Shown here: piece by piece, positions 7,906 to 18,407 of the stretch
Layout of the letters: the number at the start of each line of letters is the position of its first letter
Numbering within the stretch: position 1 is the stretch's first letter
Assembly: GCA_903875425.1 (NCBI GenBank)
Contig: CAIQWC010000040.1
Location: 1 to 64,000 of the forward strand
DNA: 64,000 nt
Origin: an uncultured Actinomycetes bacterium
Lineage (GTDB): Bacteria; Actinomycetota; Acidimicrobiia; Acidimicrobiales; RAAP-2
Reading direction: 5' to 3'
The notes under the pieces: model-generated
Databases searched by the model: none
The model's input: only the letters and a program-made list of their open reading frames with translations
Told to the model about the DNA's origin: nothing
Translations under genes and position numbers: made by a program

Positions 7906-9462
7906 ATGGACACGCCGATGAAGCAAAAACTCGCCGACCTCGCTGAGCGTCGCCGCCAAGCGCTGAGCGCGGGAAGTGAAAAGGCGATCAAGCGTCAACA
8001 CGATAAGGGCAAGCTCACTGCGCGTGAGCGCATTGACTATTTGATCGATGAAGGTACCTTCACGGAGCTTGACATGCTCGCTCGCCACCGTGCCGACGGC
8101 ATGGGCCTCGAAGAGAACCGCCCCTACACCGACGGTGTCGTCACAGGTTTTGGGATGATTGATGGGCGCAAGGTATGCGTCTTCAGCCAGGACTTCACCG
8201 TCTTTGGTGGAGCACTCGGTGAAGTCTTCGCTGAGAAGATCCACAAAGTGATGGACCTGGCTCAAAATCTCGGTGTGCCAATCATTGGTCTCGCCGACGG
8301 TGCTGGCGCTCGGATTCAAGAGGGCGTCGTTGCTTTGAATTCCTATGGTGGCATCTTCCGACGCAATGCCTTGAGCTCAGGCGTTATTCCTCAAATTTCG
8401 GTCATCCTCGGTCCTTGTGCTGGTGGTGCGGTGTACTCACCTGCCATGACTGACTTCATCTTTATGGTCGACCAGACCAGCCACATGTTCATTACCGGTC
8501 CCGACGTTGTCAAGACCGTCACCGGCGAAGACGTCACCCTCGAAGAGCTTGGTGGCGCTATGGCCCACGCATCGAAATCTGGGGCGTGTCACTTTGTCGC
8601 TCCGGATGAAAAGTCCTGCCTTGATGATGTCAAGTACTTACTATCCTTCCTTCCTTCCAACAACATGGAAGAGCCCCCACGTACGGCTTTCGACGACGAC
8701 CTCGAACGTCTTTGTCCCGCATTGTCTGAGTTGATTCCGGCAAGTCCGAATCAGCCCTATGACATGCGTGTGGTGATCAAAGAGGTTATGGACGACGAAG
8801 AGTACTTCGAAGTCCACGCTGCGTTTGCTCCCTCTATTACGGTCGGGTTCTCACGTCTTGGTGGACGGCCGGTCGGCATTGTGGCTAACCAACCAATGGT
8901 TTTTGCTGGTGTGCTCGACATCGAGAGCTCACAGAAGGCGGCACGCTTCGTCCGTATGTGTGACGCCTTCAATGTGCCGATCATTACCTTCGTCGACGTA
9001 CCTGGATTCTTGCCTGGAACCGAACAGGAGTACGGTGGCATTATTCGTCACGGCGCTAAGTTGCTCTATGCCTTCTGTGAGGCAACGGTGCCGCGCTTAA
9101 GCGTCATTACCCGTAAGGCGTACGGTGGCGCGTATGTCGTCATGAACTCAAAGTCCATCGGCGCTGATCTGTCCTATGCGTGGCCCACCGCCGAGCTTGC
9201 CGTTATGGGTCCACAAGGTGCCGTCGAAATTGTGTACCGAACGGAACTTTCGACGCATGAGAGTCCTACGGAGCGTCGCCAGGAGCTCATTAATGAATAC
9301 TCAGAGCGCTATTCGAACCCCTACATTGCCGCAGAGCGTGGCTACATCGATGATGTCATCGACCCAGCCGAGACTCGACGCATCTTGACTCGTAGCTTGG
9401 AGATGATTTCGACGAAGCGTGAAGAGTTGCCTAAGCGTAAGCACGGGAACATGCCGCTGTGA
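7906..9462 (+). CDS. pccB: acyl-CoA carboxylase carboxyltransferase (beta) subunit, propionyl-CoA type
   Basis: Transfers CO2 from carboxybiotin to propionyl-CoA (or acetyl-CoA) to give methylmalonyl-CoA. The 518-aa protein has both crotonase-like halves, with the oxyanion regions [13 protein letters not shown] in the N-half and [11 protein letters not shown] in the C-half, and ends in KHGNMPL, typical of PccB/AccD. A GGAGGG ribosome binding site precedes ATG 7906. Its stop overlaps the GTG of the small downstream gene by four bases. No biotin carboxylase alpha subunit is in the window, so it must be encoded elsewhere. Substrate specificity cannot be fixed from sequence. Confidence 0.92.
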   Translation: MDTPMKQKLADLAERRRQALSAGSEKAIKRQHDKGKLTARERIDYLIDEGTFTELDMLARHRADGMGLEENRPYTDGVVTGFGMIDGRKVCVFSQDFTVFGGALGEVFAEKIHKVMDLAQNLGVPIIGLADGAGARIQEGVVALNSYGGIFRRNALSSGVIPQISVILGPCAGGAVYSPAMTDFIFMVDQTSHMFITGPDVVKTVTGEDVTLEELGGAMAHASKSGACHFVAPDEKSCLDDVKYLLSFLPSNNMEEPPRTAFDDDLERLCPALSELIPASPNQPYDMRVVIKEVMDDEEYFEVHAAFAPSITVGFSRLGGRPVGIVANQPMVFAGVLDIESSQKAARFVRMCDAFNVPIITFVDVPGFLPGTEQEYGGIIRHGAKLLYAFCEATVPRLSVITRKAYGGAYVVMNSKSIGADLSYAWPTAELAVMGPQGAVEIVYRTELSTHESPTERRQELINEYSERYSNPYIAAERGYIDDVIDPAETRRILTRSLEMISTKREELPKRKHGNMPL

Positions 9463-9659
9463 GTGATCCGTTCCTCACCTTGGCCCCTCGCCCCGTGCCT
9501 GATCCCGAGATTCTCGCGGTCATCACGGCCGCGGCTGAACAGGTATTGCGCCCGGCCGTTCTCGCAGAGGAGCCAGTGGTCCGTCTCAATGCGTGGCGAT
9601 ACTCAGGCCGCTGGTTTGCACCACACTTAGTGCGGCGTCGAATTCGTCCTTCGTCGTGA
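9459..9659 (+). CDS. acyl-CoA carboxylase epsilon-type small subunit
   Basis: A 66-aa protein whose GTG start overlaps the stop of the carboxylase beta gene (GTGA), indicating translational coupling. It contains a short helix-forming segment starting with [12 protein letters not shown], then a Trp-containing segment ([12 protein letters not shown]) and a basic C-terminus, the layout of the small actinobacterial epsilon subunits that bind the beta hexamer and raise activity. Similarity is by layout and position, not by strong sequence identity. It ends one base before the end of the convergent mutase gene. Confidence 0.65.
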   Translation: MSDPFLTLAPRPVPDPEILAVITAAAEQVLRPAVLAEEPVVRLNAWRYSGRWFAPHLVRRRIRPSS

Positions 9660-9660
9660 C

Positions 9661-11643
9661 CTAGTTGGTGCTGCGACGCCGCTGTGCAAGATCGACGAGA
9701 TCATCCATGATCTCAGCAAGTTCGTAATCCTTTGGGGTATATACCGCTGCGACACCTTGGGCGATAAGGGCGGCTGCGTCGTCGGGCGGGATAATCCCGC
9801 CTACCGTCACGAGGGCATCAACGCCTGCATCGCGCAGTTGATTGAGTACCTCGGGGACTAAGTGAAGGTGACTTCCAGACAAAATGGATAGGCCAATCAC
9901 GTCAACATCCTCGTCGCGAGCTGCTGCCACGATTTGGGCCGGGGTAAGCCGAATGCCCTGGTACACAACTTCGAAGCCTGCGTCACGCGCTGCAACCGCA
10001 ATTTGCTCTGCTCCATTGGAATGTCCGTCAAGGCCGGGTTTAGCAACGAGGAGCCGAGGTCGAGAACCCGTCTCTTCAGCCATGGCTTTCGTTCGCAGCG
10101 CAACCTTGGCCATGGATTCTCCTCGAGCACCAATACCACCGGTAACGCCGGTTGGGGCTCGGTATTCGCCAAATACTTCGCGCAGTGCACTGGCCCACTC
10201 TCCGCCAGTTCCACCGGCGTGAGCGAGAGCAATAGAAGCGATCATGATGTTGTCGTCGGGACTATCGCTCTTGGCAACACGCTTGAGCTCAGTCAAGGCT
10301 TCTTGTACTGCTGCTTGGTCGCGCTTGGCTCGCCACGTTACGATCTCTTCCTTGGCGCGCGTCTCCACGATGGGATCTACCTTCATGATGGCTTCGACGC
10401 CATTTTCGTCAACGAGCGGAGAATCAGCAGTCTCGGTGAAGCTGTTGACTCCTATGACTATCTGCTCACCTGACTCGATCCGTTTTACGCGTTCTGCCTG
10501 GCTGCGAACTAAGCGAGCTTTGAGCTCATCAATGGCTTCGAAGGCGCCGCCCATGGCGAGTACCTCGTCGAGTTCACCTTGGGCGGCTTGCATGAGTTCA
10601 CTGGTCTTCGCCTCCATGACGTAGCTGCCATCAAAGAGATCTTCGTACTCAAGGAGGTCAGTTTCAAAAGCTAAGACTTGTTGAATGCGTAAACTCCACT
10701 GCTGGTCCCAGGGGCGGGGGAGTCCTAGGGCTTCATTCCACGCGGGCAACTGCAACGCTCTCGCGCGAGCGTTCTTCGACAAGGTGACGCCGAGCGTTTC
10801 AAAGACGATTCGTTGCACATTGTTTTCGGGCTGCTGTTCGGTGAGACCGAGTGAGTTGACTTGCACGCCATAGCGGAAGCGTCGCTTGGCTGGGTCTTGG
10901 ACACCCCATCGGGTCTCACAGATTTCATCCCAGAGTTTTGTGAATGCGCGCATCTTCGCGGTTTCTTCGACGAATCGGATCCCCGCGTTGACGAAGAAAC
11001 TAATTCGCCCAACGACGTCGGCAATTTCGGACGCTTCAAGTTTCCCAGAGTCGCGCACCGCGTCAACAATGGAGATTGCCGTGGCCAGCGCATAGGCCAA
11101 CTCTTGTACCGGGGTAGCTCCCGCCTCTTGGAGGTGGTAGCTGCATACGTTGATGGGGTTCCACTTCGGTGCGTGACGCACCGTATAGGCAATGGTGTCG
11201 ACGGTGAGGCGGAGTGATGGCTTGGGACCAAAGATGAAGGTTCCTCGCGACAAATACTCCTTGATGATGTCGTTTTGGGTAGTGCCGGTTAACACACGGG
11301 GATCGATCTCTCGATTTTGAGCATTGGCGATGTAGAGAGCCAGCATCCATGCCGCCGGGGCGTTAATGGTCATTGAGGTGTTCATCTGCTCAACGGGAAT
11401 CCCATCAAGCAGTTCCGCCATGTGGCCGAGGTGGGCGACGGGGACGCCCACCTTGCCAACTTCTCCCGATGCCTCGGGAGCATCGGGGTCGTAACCGGTC
11501 TGCGTCGGTAGGTCGAAGGCAATAGAGAGACCGGTTTGGCCCTTGGCTAAGTTCGTCCGGTATAGCTCGTTCGATGCTTTAGCCGTTGAGTGCCCCGAAT
11601 AGGTCCTCATGACCCAGGGCTTGGCGCGTTTGGCTTCACTCAT
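9661..11643 (-). CDS. meaA: MeaA-type B12-dependent acyl-CoA mutase (probable ethylmalonyl-CoA mutase)
   Basis: Single-chain mutase of about 660 aa with an N-terminal substrate barrel and a C-terminal cobalamin domain. The barrel shows RTYSGHSTAKASN, FDLPTQTGYD and MNTSMTIN, which match MeaA/ethylmalonyl-CoA mutase better than methylmalonyl-CoA mutase (whose equivalent reads QYAGFST and FDLATHRGYD). The cobalamin motif DGHSNG (Asp539, His541, Gly544) and SGSHLHLV follow. The ATG at 11643 is chosen because TTGAGGAG lies eight bases upstream; an extension to 11673 lacks one. Neighbours (thiolase, epimerase, carboxylase) fit an acyl-CoA carboxylation route. The substrate assignment is inference from motif similarity. 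Confidence 0.85.
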   Translation of the reverse strand: MSEAKRAKPWVMRTYSGHSTAKASNELYRTNLAKGQTGLSIAFDLPTQTGYDPDAPEASGEVGKVGVPVAHLGHMAELLDGIPVEQMNTSMTINAPAAWMLALYIANAQNREIDPRVLTGTTQNDIIKEYLSRGTFIFGPKPSLRLTVDTIAYTVRHAPKWNPINVCSYHLQEAGATPVQELAYALATAISIVDAVRDSGKLEASEIADVVGRISFFVNAGIRFVEETAKMRAFTKLWDEICETRWGVQDPAKRRFRYGVQVNSLGLTEQQPENNVQRIVFETLGVTLSKNARARALQLPAWNEALGLPRPWDQQWSLRIQQVLAFETDLLEYEDLFDGSYVMEAKTSELMQAAQGELDEVLAMGGAFEAIDELKARLVRSQAERVKRIESGEQIVIGVNSFTETADSPLVDENGVEAIMKVDPIVETRAKEEIVTWRAKRDQAAVQEALTELKRVAKSDSPDDNIMIASIALAHAGGTGGEWASALREVFGEYRAPTGVTGGIGARGESMAKVALRTKAMAEETGSRPRLLVAKPGLDGHSNGAEQIAVAARDAGFEVVYQGIRLTPAQIVAAARDEDVDVIGLSILSGSHLHLVPEVLNQLRDAGVDALVTVGGIIPPDDAAALIAQGVAAVYTPKDYELAEIMDDLVDLAQRRRSTN

Positions 11644-11815
11644 GGTTTGGCTCCTCAACGGGGTTTGGTCCACCCAACAGACTAGTTACTGTCGGAGGGG
11701 AACCCGTAGAGAAGCTGTGGCAGCAAGCGATTGCTCAGCCTCTCTGCACGACGTCATCGGTACTCGACCCAGGGGTGATGACGCTCGGCACGGTCGTGAC
11801 CTAATCTGCCCTGCT

Positions 11816-12439
11816 ATGGAGCTCCCCCCTCGACGCCTTGAGACACTTCTGCTCGCTGGTGATCCCGCGGGTGCACGTGCAGGCTTAGAAGCACTCGGGC
11901 TTCGGGTGGAGCGAGCGCTGGTCATTGCGACGGCGGCGGCGTATATCGGCGCCGAACAAGCCACGGTCCACGCCCATGAAGCGTTGGCTGGATTTGCGAG
12001 CGATATCGATGACGCAGCCCTCGTGCATCGACGCGACCTTGACGGCTTCGTATTCGATGGCCACGCCGACCTCGTCTACTTCACGCAAGGATCGGGTTTG
12101 CACCTGATGAGCGTCCTGCGAGGAAGCAATCTTCTCGAGCAGCTGCACCCTCGTATCGTGGTAGCGGTTGGGGAGTCAGCAATGGCGACCACTGATCCCA
12201 TGGTTGATCCACGAGGCGGGGCACCGACTATCGGCCTGGGCCTTGAACAAGGGTTCTGTGTTCTTGCGGGAGACGCAGCGCTACCGCAAGCGGCCCTGCG
12301 AACGAAAGCACTGCTCGGTCGCGAGCATGCACTCGTTGCCCTTGATGCGGGTTCGTGGCTGCTTTGTGACGCTACGTCTCTCGTCGGACGTGACTGTAGG
12401 TGGGTGGGAGATCCACCCGCTGGATTCGAAGTGTCTTAA
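11816..12439 (+). CDS. peptidase S51 / class I glutamine amidotransferase-like protein
   Basis: The 207-aa protein is not closely recognised. The order YFTQGSGLHLMSVLRGS, then VAVGESAMATTDPMVDPRGG, then GLGL resembles dipeptidase E/cyanophycinase-type (S51) proteins, where a glycine-rich strand-turn precedes a GxSAxA nucleophile elbow; Ser121 would be the nucleophile. The catalytic His and acid cannot be assigned with confidence. The start at ATG 11816 is supported by TAATCT at 11802-11807 eight bases upstream, with no Shine-Dalgarno. Its end overlaps the end of the convergent cyclophilin gene by four bases. Confidence 0.5.
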   Translation: MELPPRRLETLLLAGDPAGARAGLEALGLRVERALVIATAAAYIGAEQATVHAHEALAGFASDIDDAALVHRRDLDGFVFDGHADLVYFTQGSGLHLMSVLRGSNLLEQLHPRIVVAVGESAMATTDPMVDPRGGAPTIGLGLEQGFCVLAGDAALPQAALRTKALLGREHALVALDAGSWLLCDATSLVGRDCRWVGDPPAGFEVS

Positions 12440-12993
12440 TCAGCCGATTCAGTAATCGTGACTGCGTTGATGGTCACGGTCTTCGAGGGGGTACCGCTGC
12501 GAGTGCCCAGTGCGTTGATCGTCTCGACAACGTCGCCGCCCTTGATCACTTCACCGAAGTGGGCGTAGAGCGGGGGCAAACTGGCGCCATCGCCACCAGA
12601 GATGACAAAGAACTGACTGCCATTGGTGTTCGGGCCTGCATTGGCCATGGCGAGCGACCCGATGCGGTAGCTACCGGCTTGGGGTAGCTCGTCGTCGAAG
12701 CGGTAGCCAGGACCGCCGGTACCAGTACCGATGGGACAACCCCCTTGGAGCACAAAGCCAGGGATAATCCGGTGGAAGGTGAGTCCGTCGTAGTAGTGGT
12801 AGCGAGCGAGGAACACGAAGCTGTTGACGGTGCGAGGAGCCTTAAGGGCGTCGAGGGCGACGACCATGGTGCCCTCGGAGGTATCAATCGTTGCCGTATA
12901 ACGGTTGTTGACGTCGATACACATGGGCGGCTCGGCGTCGAATTGGGTCGTGCGTTGCGAGGATCCGTCGGCGTTAGGGCAGGGCATGGTCAT
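12436..12993 (-). CDS. cyclophilin-type peptidyl-prolyl cis-trans isomerase, no membrane segment
   Basis: The 185-aa protein is a complete cyclophilin with FHRIIPGFVLQGG, GPGYRFDDE, LAMANAGPNTNGSQFF and a HFGEV segment. The first 40 residues (starting MTMPCPNADGSSQR, with a second Cys near residue 25) precede the domain and resemble the linker of the neighbouring larger cyclophilin. It lacks a signal or membrane segment, so a cytoplasmic location is expected. It is the second gene of a two-gene unit, 17 bases after the membrane-anchored paralogue. Confidence 0.92.
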   Translation of the reverse strand: MTMPCPNADGSSQRTTQFDAEPPMCIDVNNRYTATIDTSEGTMVVALDALKAPRTVNSFVFLARYHYYDGLTFHRIIPGFVLQGGCPIGTGTGGPGYRFDDELPQAGSYRIGSLAMANAGPNTNGSQFFVISGGDGASLPPLYAHFGEVIKGGDVVETINALGTRSGTPSKTVTINAVTITESAD

Positions 12994-13010
12994 GAGATTG
13001 CGTCCTTGGG

Positions 13011-13856
13011 TTAGTGGGAGGAAATAGTGACAGTCAAGATGCGGTGGTACACGGCCGGCGGCGAACCGTTATTTGCTACCGTACCGCCTTGGGCTTCAAT
13101 TCGATGCATGACGTCCATGCCGGCGGTCACCTGCCCAAACGTGGCATAGGTGTTGGGAAGGTTTTGGCCTTCGCTTCCCGTCACGACAAAGAACTGGCTT
13201 CCTCCTGTGTGAGGAGCACCGGTGTTGGCCATGGCAACGGCACCGATCGCGTACTGCGGCGTGGCCTTGGGAGGATTCTCATCGGCAATGGTGTAGCCAG
13301 GGCCACCCATGCCGGTACCGGTTGGGTCACCCGTTTGATTCATAAAGTTAGGAATGACGCGGTGGAAAATAATGCAGTGGTAGTAGCCGTGCTGAGCGAG
13401 GAAGACGAAGTTGTTCGTCGTTACCGGCGCGCTCTTGGCATCGAGCGTGATGGTGAAGGGACCAAGGTCGGTGTTGATCAATGCGGTATAGACCTTTGCC
13501 GTGTCGATGGTCATCGCTGGGGCTGAACTCCATGACATGGTGTTGACCCGAGCTGTGGGGCTCGACGGACAACCCGCTGCAACGGCGATCTTGTTGGCCT
13601 TGGCTTGCGCAAGAGCGTCTGGCTTTGCTGGGCCCTCTGCCGTGGTCGGCGTCATTGCTGCGCTCGTCGTCGTAGTGTTAGCCGACGACGACGAAGACTT
13701 ATGGGTAAACAGGTAGATCGTGCCAACGACGACGGCAGCAACCACGGCGATAATGATGCCTTGGCGAACACTCTTGCGTCGCTTGGCTTGCTTTGATTCG
13801 CGGGCCAGCCGTTCTTCACGGGCTGCGCGCTGACGTTCTCTCTTTTCGGTAGCCAT
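13011..13856 (-). CDS. membrane-anchored cyclophilin-type peptidyl-prolyl cis-trans isomerase
   Basis: From ATG 13856 (281 aa) the protein has a highly charged N-terminus (KRERQRAAREERL), one transmembrane segment around residues 34-54 (IIIAVVAAVVVGTIYLF), a Ser/Thr linker, and then a cyclophilin domain with FHRVIPNFMNQTGD and GSQFFVVTG. The orientation predicts an extracytoplasmic folding catalyst. The longer reading starting at 13928 would overlap the divergent lysC start and has no support. It is first in the unit with the soluble cyclophilin. Confidence 0.92.
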   Translation of the reverse strand: MATEKRERQRAAREERLARESKQAKRRKSVRQGIIIAVVAAVVVGTIYLFTHKSSSSSANTTTTSAAMTPTTAEGPAKPDALAQAKANKIAVAAGCPSSPTARVNTMSWSSAPAMTIDTAKVYTALINTDLGPFTITLDAKSAPVTTNNFVFLAQHGYYHCIIFHRVIPNFMNQTGDPTGTGMGGPGYTIADENPPKATPQYAIGAVAMANTGAPHTGGSQFFVVTGSEGQNLPNTYATFGQVTAGMDVMHRIEAQGGTVANNGSPPAVYHRILTVTISSH

Positions 13857-13926
13857 GGGTCGATACCTTACCGTGCCGATTCCGTTGATTTCGCTCAGGT
13901 GAGCACCTCTTGTAGATTGGAGGCTC

Positions 13927-15141
13927 ATGGCGTTAATTGTCCAGAAGTTCGGTGGTACCTCGGTCGGCGACGCTGATCGGATTCGTGCCGTGGCTGATCA
14001 CGTTGCTCGAACCCGTAGGGCTGGAAATGACGTGGTTGTGGTGGTTTCGGCCATGGGTAAATCCACCGATGAACTCTTGCGTCTCGCGAGTGACGTCTCT
14101 TCTGTGATGCCGCCTCGCGAACTCGACATGTTGCTCACCACCGGAGAGCGCATCTCCATGAGCTTGCTCTGTATGGCCCTGGCTGATCTTGGTGTGGCGG
14201 CCGCTTCGTTTACCGGATCCCAAGCGGGCATCATCACCGACACCGACCACACCAGGGCCAAGATTCTGGACGTGCGGCCTGACCGGCTCCGTAAAGCAAT
14301 CGACGAGGGTTTTGTACCTGTGGTCGCTGGCTTCCAAGGTATGTCCACCGAGCAAGAGATCACAACCCTTGGTCGGGGTGGCTCCGACGTGACCGCGGTC
14401 GCCGTAGCCGCAGGACTCAACGCAGACGTATGCGAGATCTACACGGATGTCACCGGTGTGTTTACCGCTGACCCCCGCGTGGTACCCGAGGCGCACCGTA
14501 TTCCAAGAGTCAGTTTCGATGAGATGAGTGAGATGGCGGCTACGGGTGGCCGAGTGCTCATGTTGAGATCAGTTGAATTTGCACGTAATCACGGCGTTCC
14601 CCTTCACGTACGATCAAGCTTTACGTGGGAGCCAGGAACGTGGATCGTCGAGGAGGACGAAAGCATGGAACAAGCAGTCGTTAGCGCGGTAACCCACGAC
14701 ACCTCGGAGGCAAAGGTCACCGTGTCTGGCGTGCCTGATCAACCCGGCGTCGCGGCGCGACTCTTTCGTGCCCTCGCCGACGACGGCGTCAACGTGGACA
14801 TGATTGTGCAGAACACCTCGGAAGATGGCAGCACAGACATTTCTTTTACGGTGCCCGAAGGTGATCTCGCGGCTTCTGAGGCCACCGTTCAAAGTCTCAA
14901 GGCTGTGTTGGGCTTCTCTGGTGTGACCTCGGACGCTGGTATTGGCCGAGTCTCCATCGTGGGCGCCGGCATGAAGACCCATCCTGGGGTAACAGCCACC
15001 ATGTTTGAGACCCTCGCGAGTAATGGGATCAACATCGAAATGATTTCGACCTCACCAATTCTGATCAGCTGCATCATCGATCAAGACAAGGTTGAGCCCG
15101 CCGTGCAGTTACTGCACGCTGCCTTTGAACTCTCCAAGTAA
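13927..15141 (+). CDS. lysC: aspartate kinase, alpha subunit
   Basis: Phosphorylates aspartate, the first step to lysine, threonine, methionine and diaminopimelate. The 404-aa protein has KFGGTS near the N-terminus, TTGERISM, TTLGRGGSD and two ACT regulatory domains in the last 150 residues. A GGAGG ribosome binding site precedes ATG 13927. The length and ACT arrangement match actinobacterial class II aspartokinases that form alpha2beta2 complexes. asd follows 47 bases downstream. Confidence 0.96.
   Translation: MALIVQKFGGTSVGDADRIRAVADHVARTRRAGNDVVVVVSAMGKSTDELLRLASDVSSVMPPRELDMLLTTGERISMSLLCMALADLGVAAASFTGSQAGIITDTDHTRAKILDVRPDRLRKAIDEGFVPVVAGFQGMSTEQEITTLGRGGSDVTAVAVAAGLNADVCEIYTDVTGVFTADPRVVPEAHRIPRVSFDEMSEMAATGGRVLMLRSVEFARNHGVPLHVRSSFTWEPGTWIVEEDESMEQAVVSAVTHDTSEAKVTVSGVPDQPGVAARLFRALADDGVNVDMIVQNTSEDGSTDISFTVPEGDLAASEATVQSLKAVLGFSGVTSDAGIGRVSIVGAGMKTHPGVTATMFETLASNGINIEMISTSPILISCIIDQDKVEPAVQLLHAAFELSK
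14665..15141 (+). CDS. aspartate kinase, beta subunit from an internal in-frame start
   Basis: An in-frame ATG at 14665 is preceded by a perfect AGGAGG at 14651-14656 with eight bases of spacing, a better ribosome binding site than most in the window. It would make a 158-aa protein containing both ACT domains, exactly the beta subunit known from Bacillus and Corynebacterium aspartokinases. The existence of the separate product is inferred from these sequence signals and family precedent. Confidence 0.75.
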   Translation: MEQAVVSAVTHDTSEAKVTVSGVPDQPGVAARLFRALADDGVNVDMIVQNTSEDGSTDISFTVPEGDLAASEATVQSLKAVLGFSGVTSDAGIGRVSIVGAGMKTHPGVTATMFETLASNGINIEMISTSPILISCIIDQDKVEPAVQLLHAAFELSK

Positions 15142-15185
15142 GAACCTCGCTCATCAGGTAGACGAGAAAAACGCCCTAGTCTTAG

Positions 15186-16921
<1,736 letters not shown>

Positions 16922-17048
16922 GTCGAGATTCTACAGGCCTGTTCTTAGATTTTGCCGATGCCCCCTCGATCGGTGGGCGCAACCACCATCGCTGATATAG
17001 CCAAGGACTACGGTGCAGACTGATTCTGATAAGCGATGGGAGAGCACA

Positions 17049-18371
17049 ATGGCTACCGGACTGGTGATCGGACTGATTATTGGAGTGTTCCTTGGCGTAC
17101 TTGGAGCACTGTCGTTACGGAGTCACCAAGATAGGAGCGGTGCAGTCGACCGGGCGCGGCTTCAGGCAGAGCGCGATGCCGCGCTAGAGAGTGCCGAACG
17201 CGAACGACTCCAGCGAGTTGCTGAGCGCGAAGAACGTGATCACTTGCTCACCACGATTAAGAACGAAATTATCGTGACGTCATCGAAGCAGCTCGCAGAT
17301 CTGGCTACGGAGCGTTTCGCCCAAGTAACGGACTCGGTCAAGCATGATCTCAATGAGCGCGACGTAAAGCTGGCCGGGGAATTACGTCCCATCCAAGCAC
17401 TTCTTGACCGCTACAACACGAATTTGATCGACGTTGAGCGCAATCGTGTCTCCGCCTATCAACAAGTAACCGAGCAGATCGCGACCTTGAAGACGAGTGA
17501 AGAGACCCTACAGAGAGAGACTCGTGCACTCGTGACAGCGCTGCGCCAACCCCACGTGCGGGGACGTTGGGGAGAGATGCAACTTCGTCGGGTTGTCGAA
17601 ATCGCAGGGATGGTCGAACACTGTGATTTTGTCGAGCAAGAATCCGTAGCTGGTAGCGACGGTCTTCAGCGCCCTGACCTACTCGTGACGCTGCCAAGCG
17701 ATGGCGTGATTGTCGTTGATGCGAAGGCGCCCCTCGCTGCCTACCTTGACGTCACCCAAGCGGAAACTGAGAGCGTTCGTCGCGAACACCTTGCGAACCA
17801 CGCGCGACAGGTCAGTAACCATGTCCATGAACTTTCGAAGAAGGCCTACTGGGATCAATTCCCCACTACTCCTGACTTGGTGGTGTGTTTTATACCCGGG
17901 GAAGCGCTCATTCAGGCTGCGTTTGAAGCCGACCCCGATCTCTTCGAGCGGGCCATGAAGAGCCGCGTGTTGATTTGTGGTCCCACCTCTCTCATGGGCC
18001 TGTTGCTCACCATCAGCTTTGGATGGCGCCAAGAGGCCCTCGCGCAGAATGCCGAGACGATTCGTGGCCTCGGCCAGGAAATCTATGAACGCTTAGCCAC
18101 CTTGGGCGGGCACCTCGACAAGTTGGGCCGAGCGATATCGAAATCCGTCGATGCCTATAACGATGTCGTTGGCACCGCCGAGACTCGTGTGATGGTTACC
18201 GCACGGCGTTTCGAAGCACTTGGTGGGGCGACCTCAGCGGGTAAGGAAATTCCCCGAATTGCCCCCATCGATCAGGTGGCCCGTCCCTTAAGTTCAGCCG
18301 AACTCCTTGAGTCAGCGCAACAGGATAAGGATTTACGACTGCTTGATCCCGATCGCGGTGCGGCTGGCTAG
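17049..18371 (+). CDS. rmuC: RmuC family protein (DNA recombination-associated)
   Basis: From ATG 17049, which has GGGAG six bases upstream, the protein is 440 aa. It has an N-terminal membrane anchor (residues 3-22), a charged coiled-coil region to about residue 130, and the RmuC nuclease-like domain with RGRWGEMQLRR, DGVIVVDAKAPL and FIPGE. The family limits inversions at repeats in E. coli; the mechanism is not settled. An upstream ATG at 17013 would hide the anchor behind 12 more residues and lacks a good ribosome binding site. Confidence 0.9.
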   Translation: MATGLVIGLIIGVFLGVLGALSLRSHQDRSGAVDRARLQAERDAALESAERERLQRVAEREERDHLLTTIKNEIIVTSSKQLADLATERFAQVTDSVKHDLNERDVKLAGELRPIQALLDRYNTNLIDVERNRVSAYQQVTEQIATLKTSEETLQRETRALVTALRQPHVRGRWGEMQLRRVVEIAGMVEHCDFVEQESVAGSDGLQRPDLLVTLPSDGVIVVDAKAPLAAYLDVTQAETESVRREHLANHARQVSNHVHELSKKAYWDQFPTTPDLVVCFIPGEALIQAAFEADPDLFERAMKSRVLICGPTSLMGLLLTISFGWRQEALAQNAETIRGLGQEIYERLATLGGHLDKLGRAISKSVDAYNDVVGTAETRVMVTARRFEALGGATSAGKEIPRIAPIDQVARPLSSAELLESAQQDKDLRLLDPDRGAAG

Positions 18372-18407
18372 GGAAGGGGTAAGGCTGGGAACTAGCCTGA
18401 GTTACCT

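Noticed and set aside
9661-11643. Methylmalonyl-CoA mutase large subunit
   Set aside because: Motifs and single-chain length of about 660 aa fit MeaA/ethylmalonyl-CoA mutase better, and no small subunit or meaB/argK GTPase gene is adjacent.
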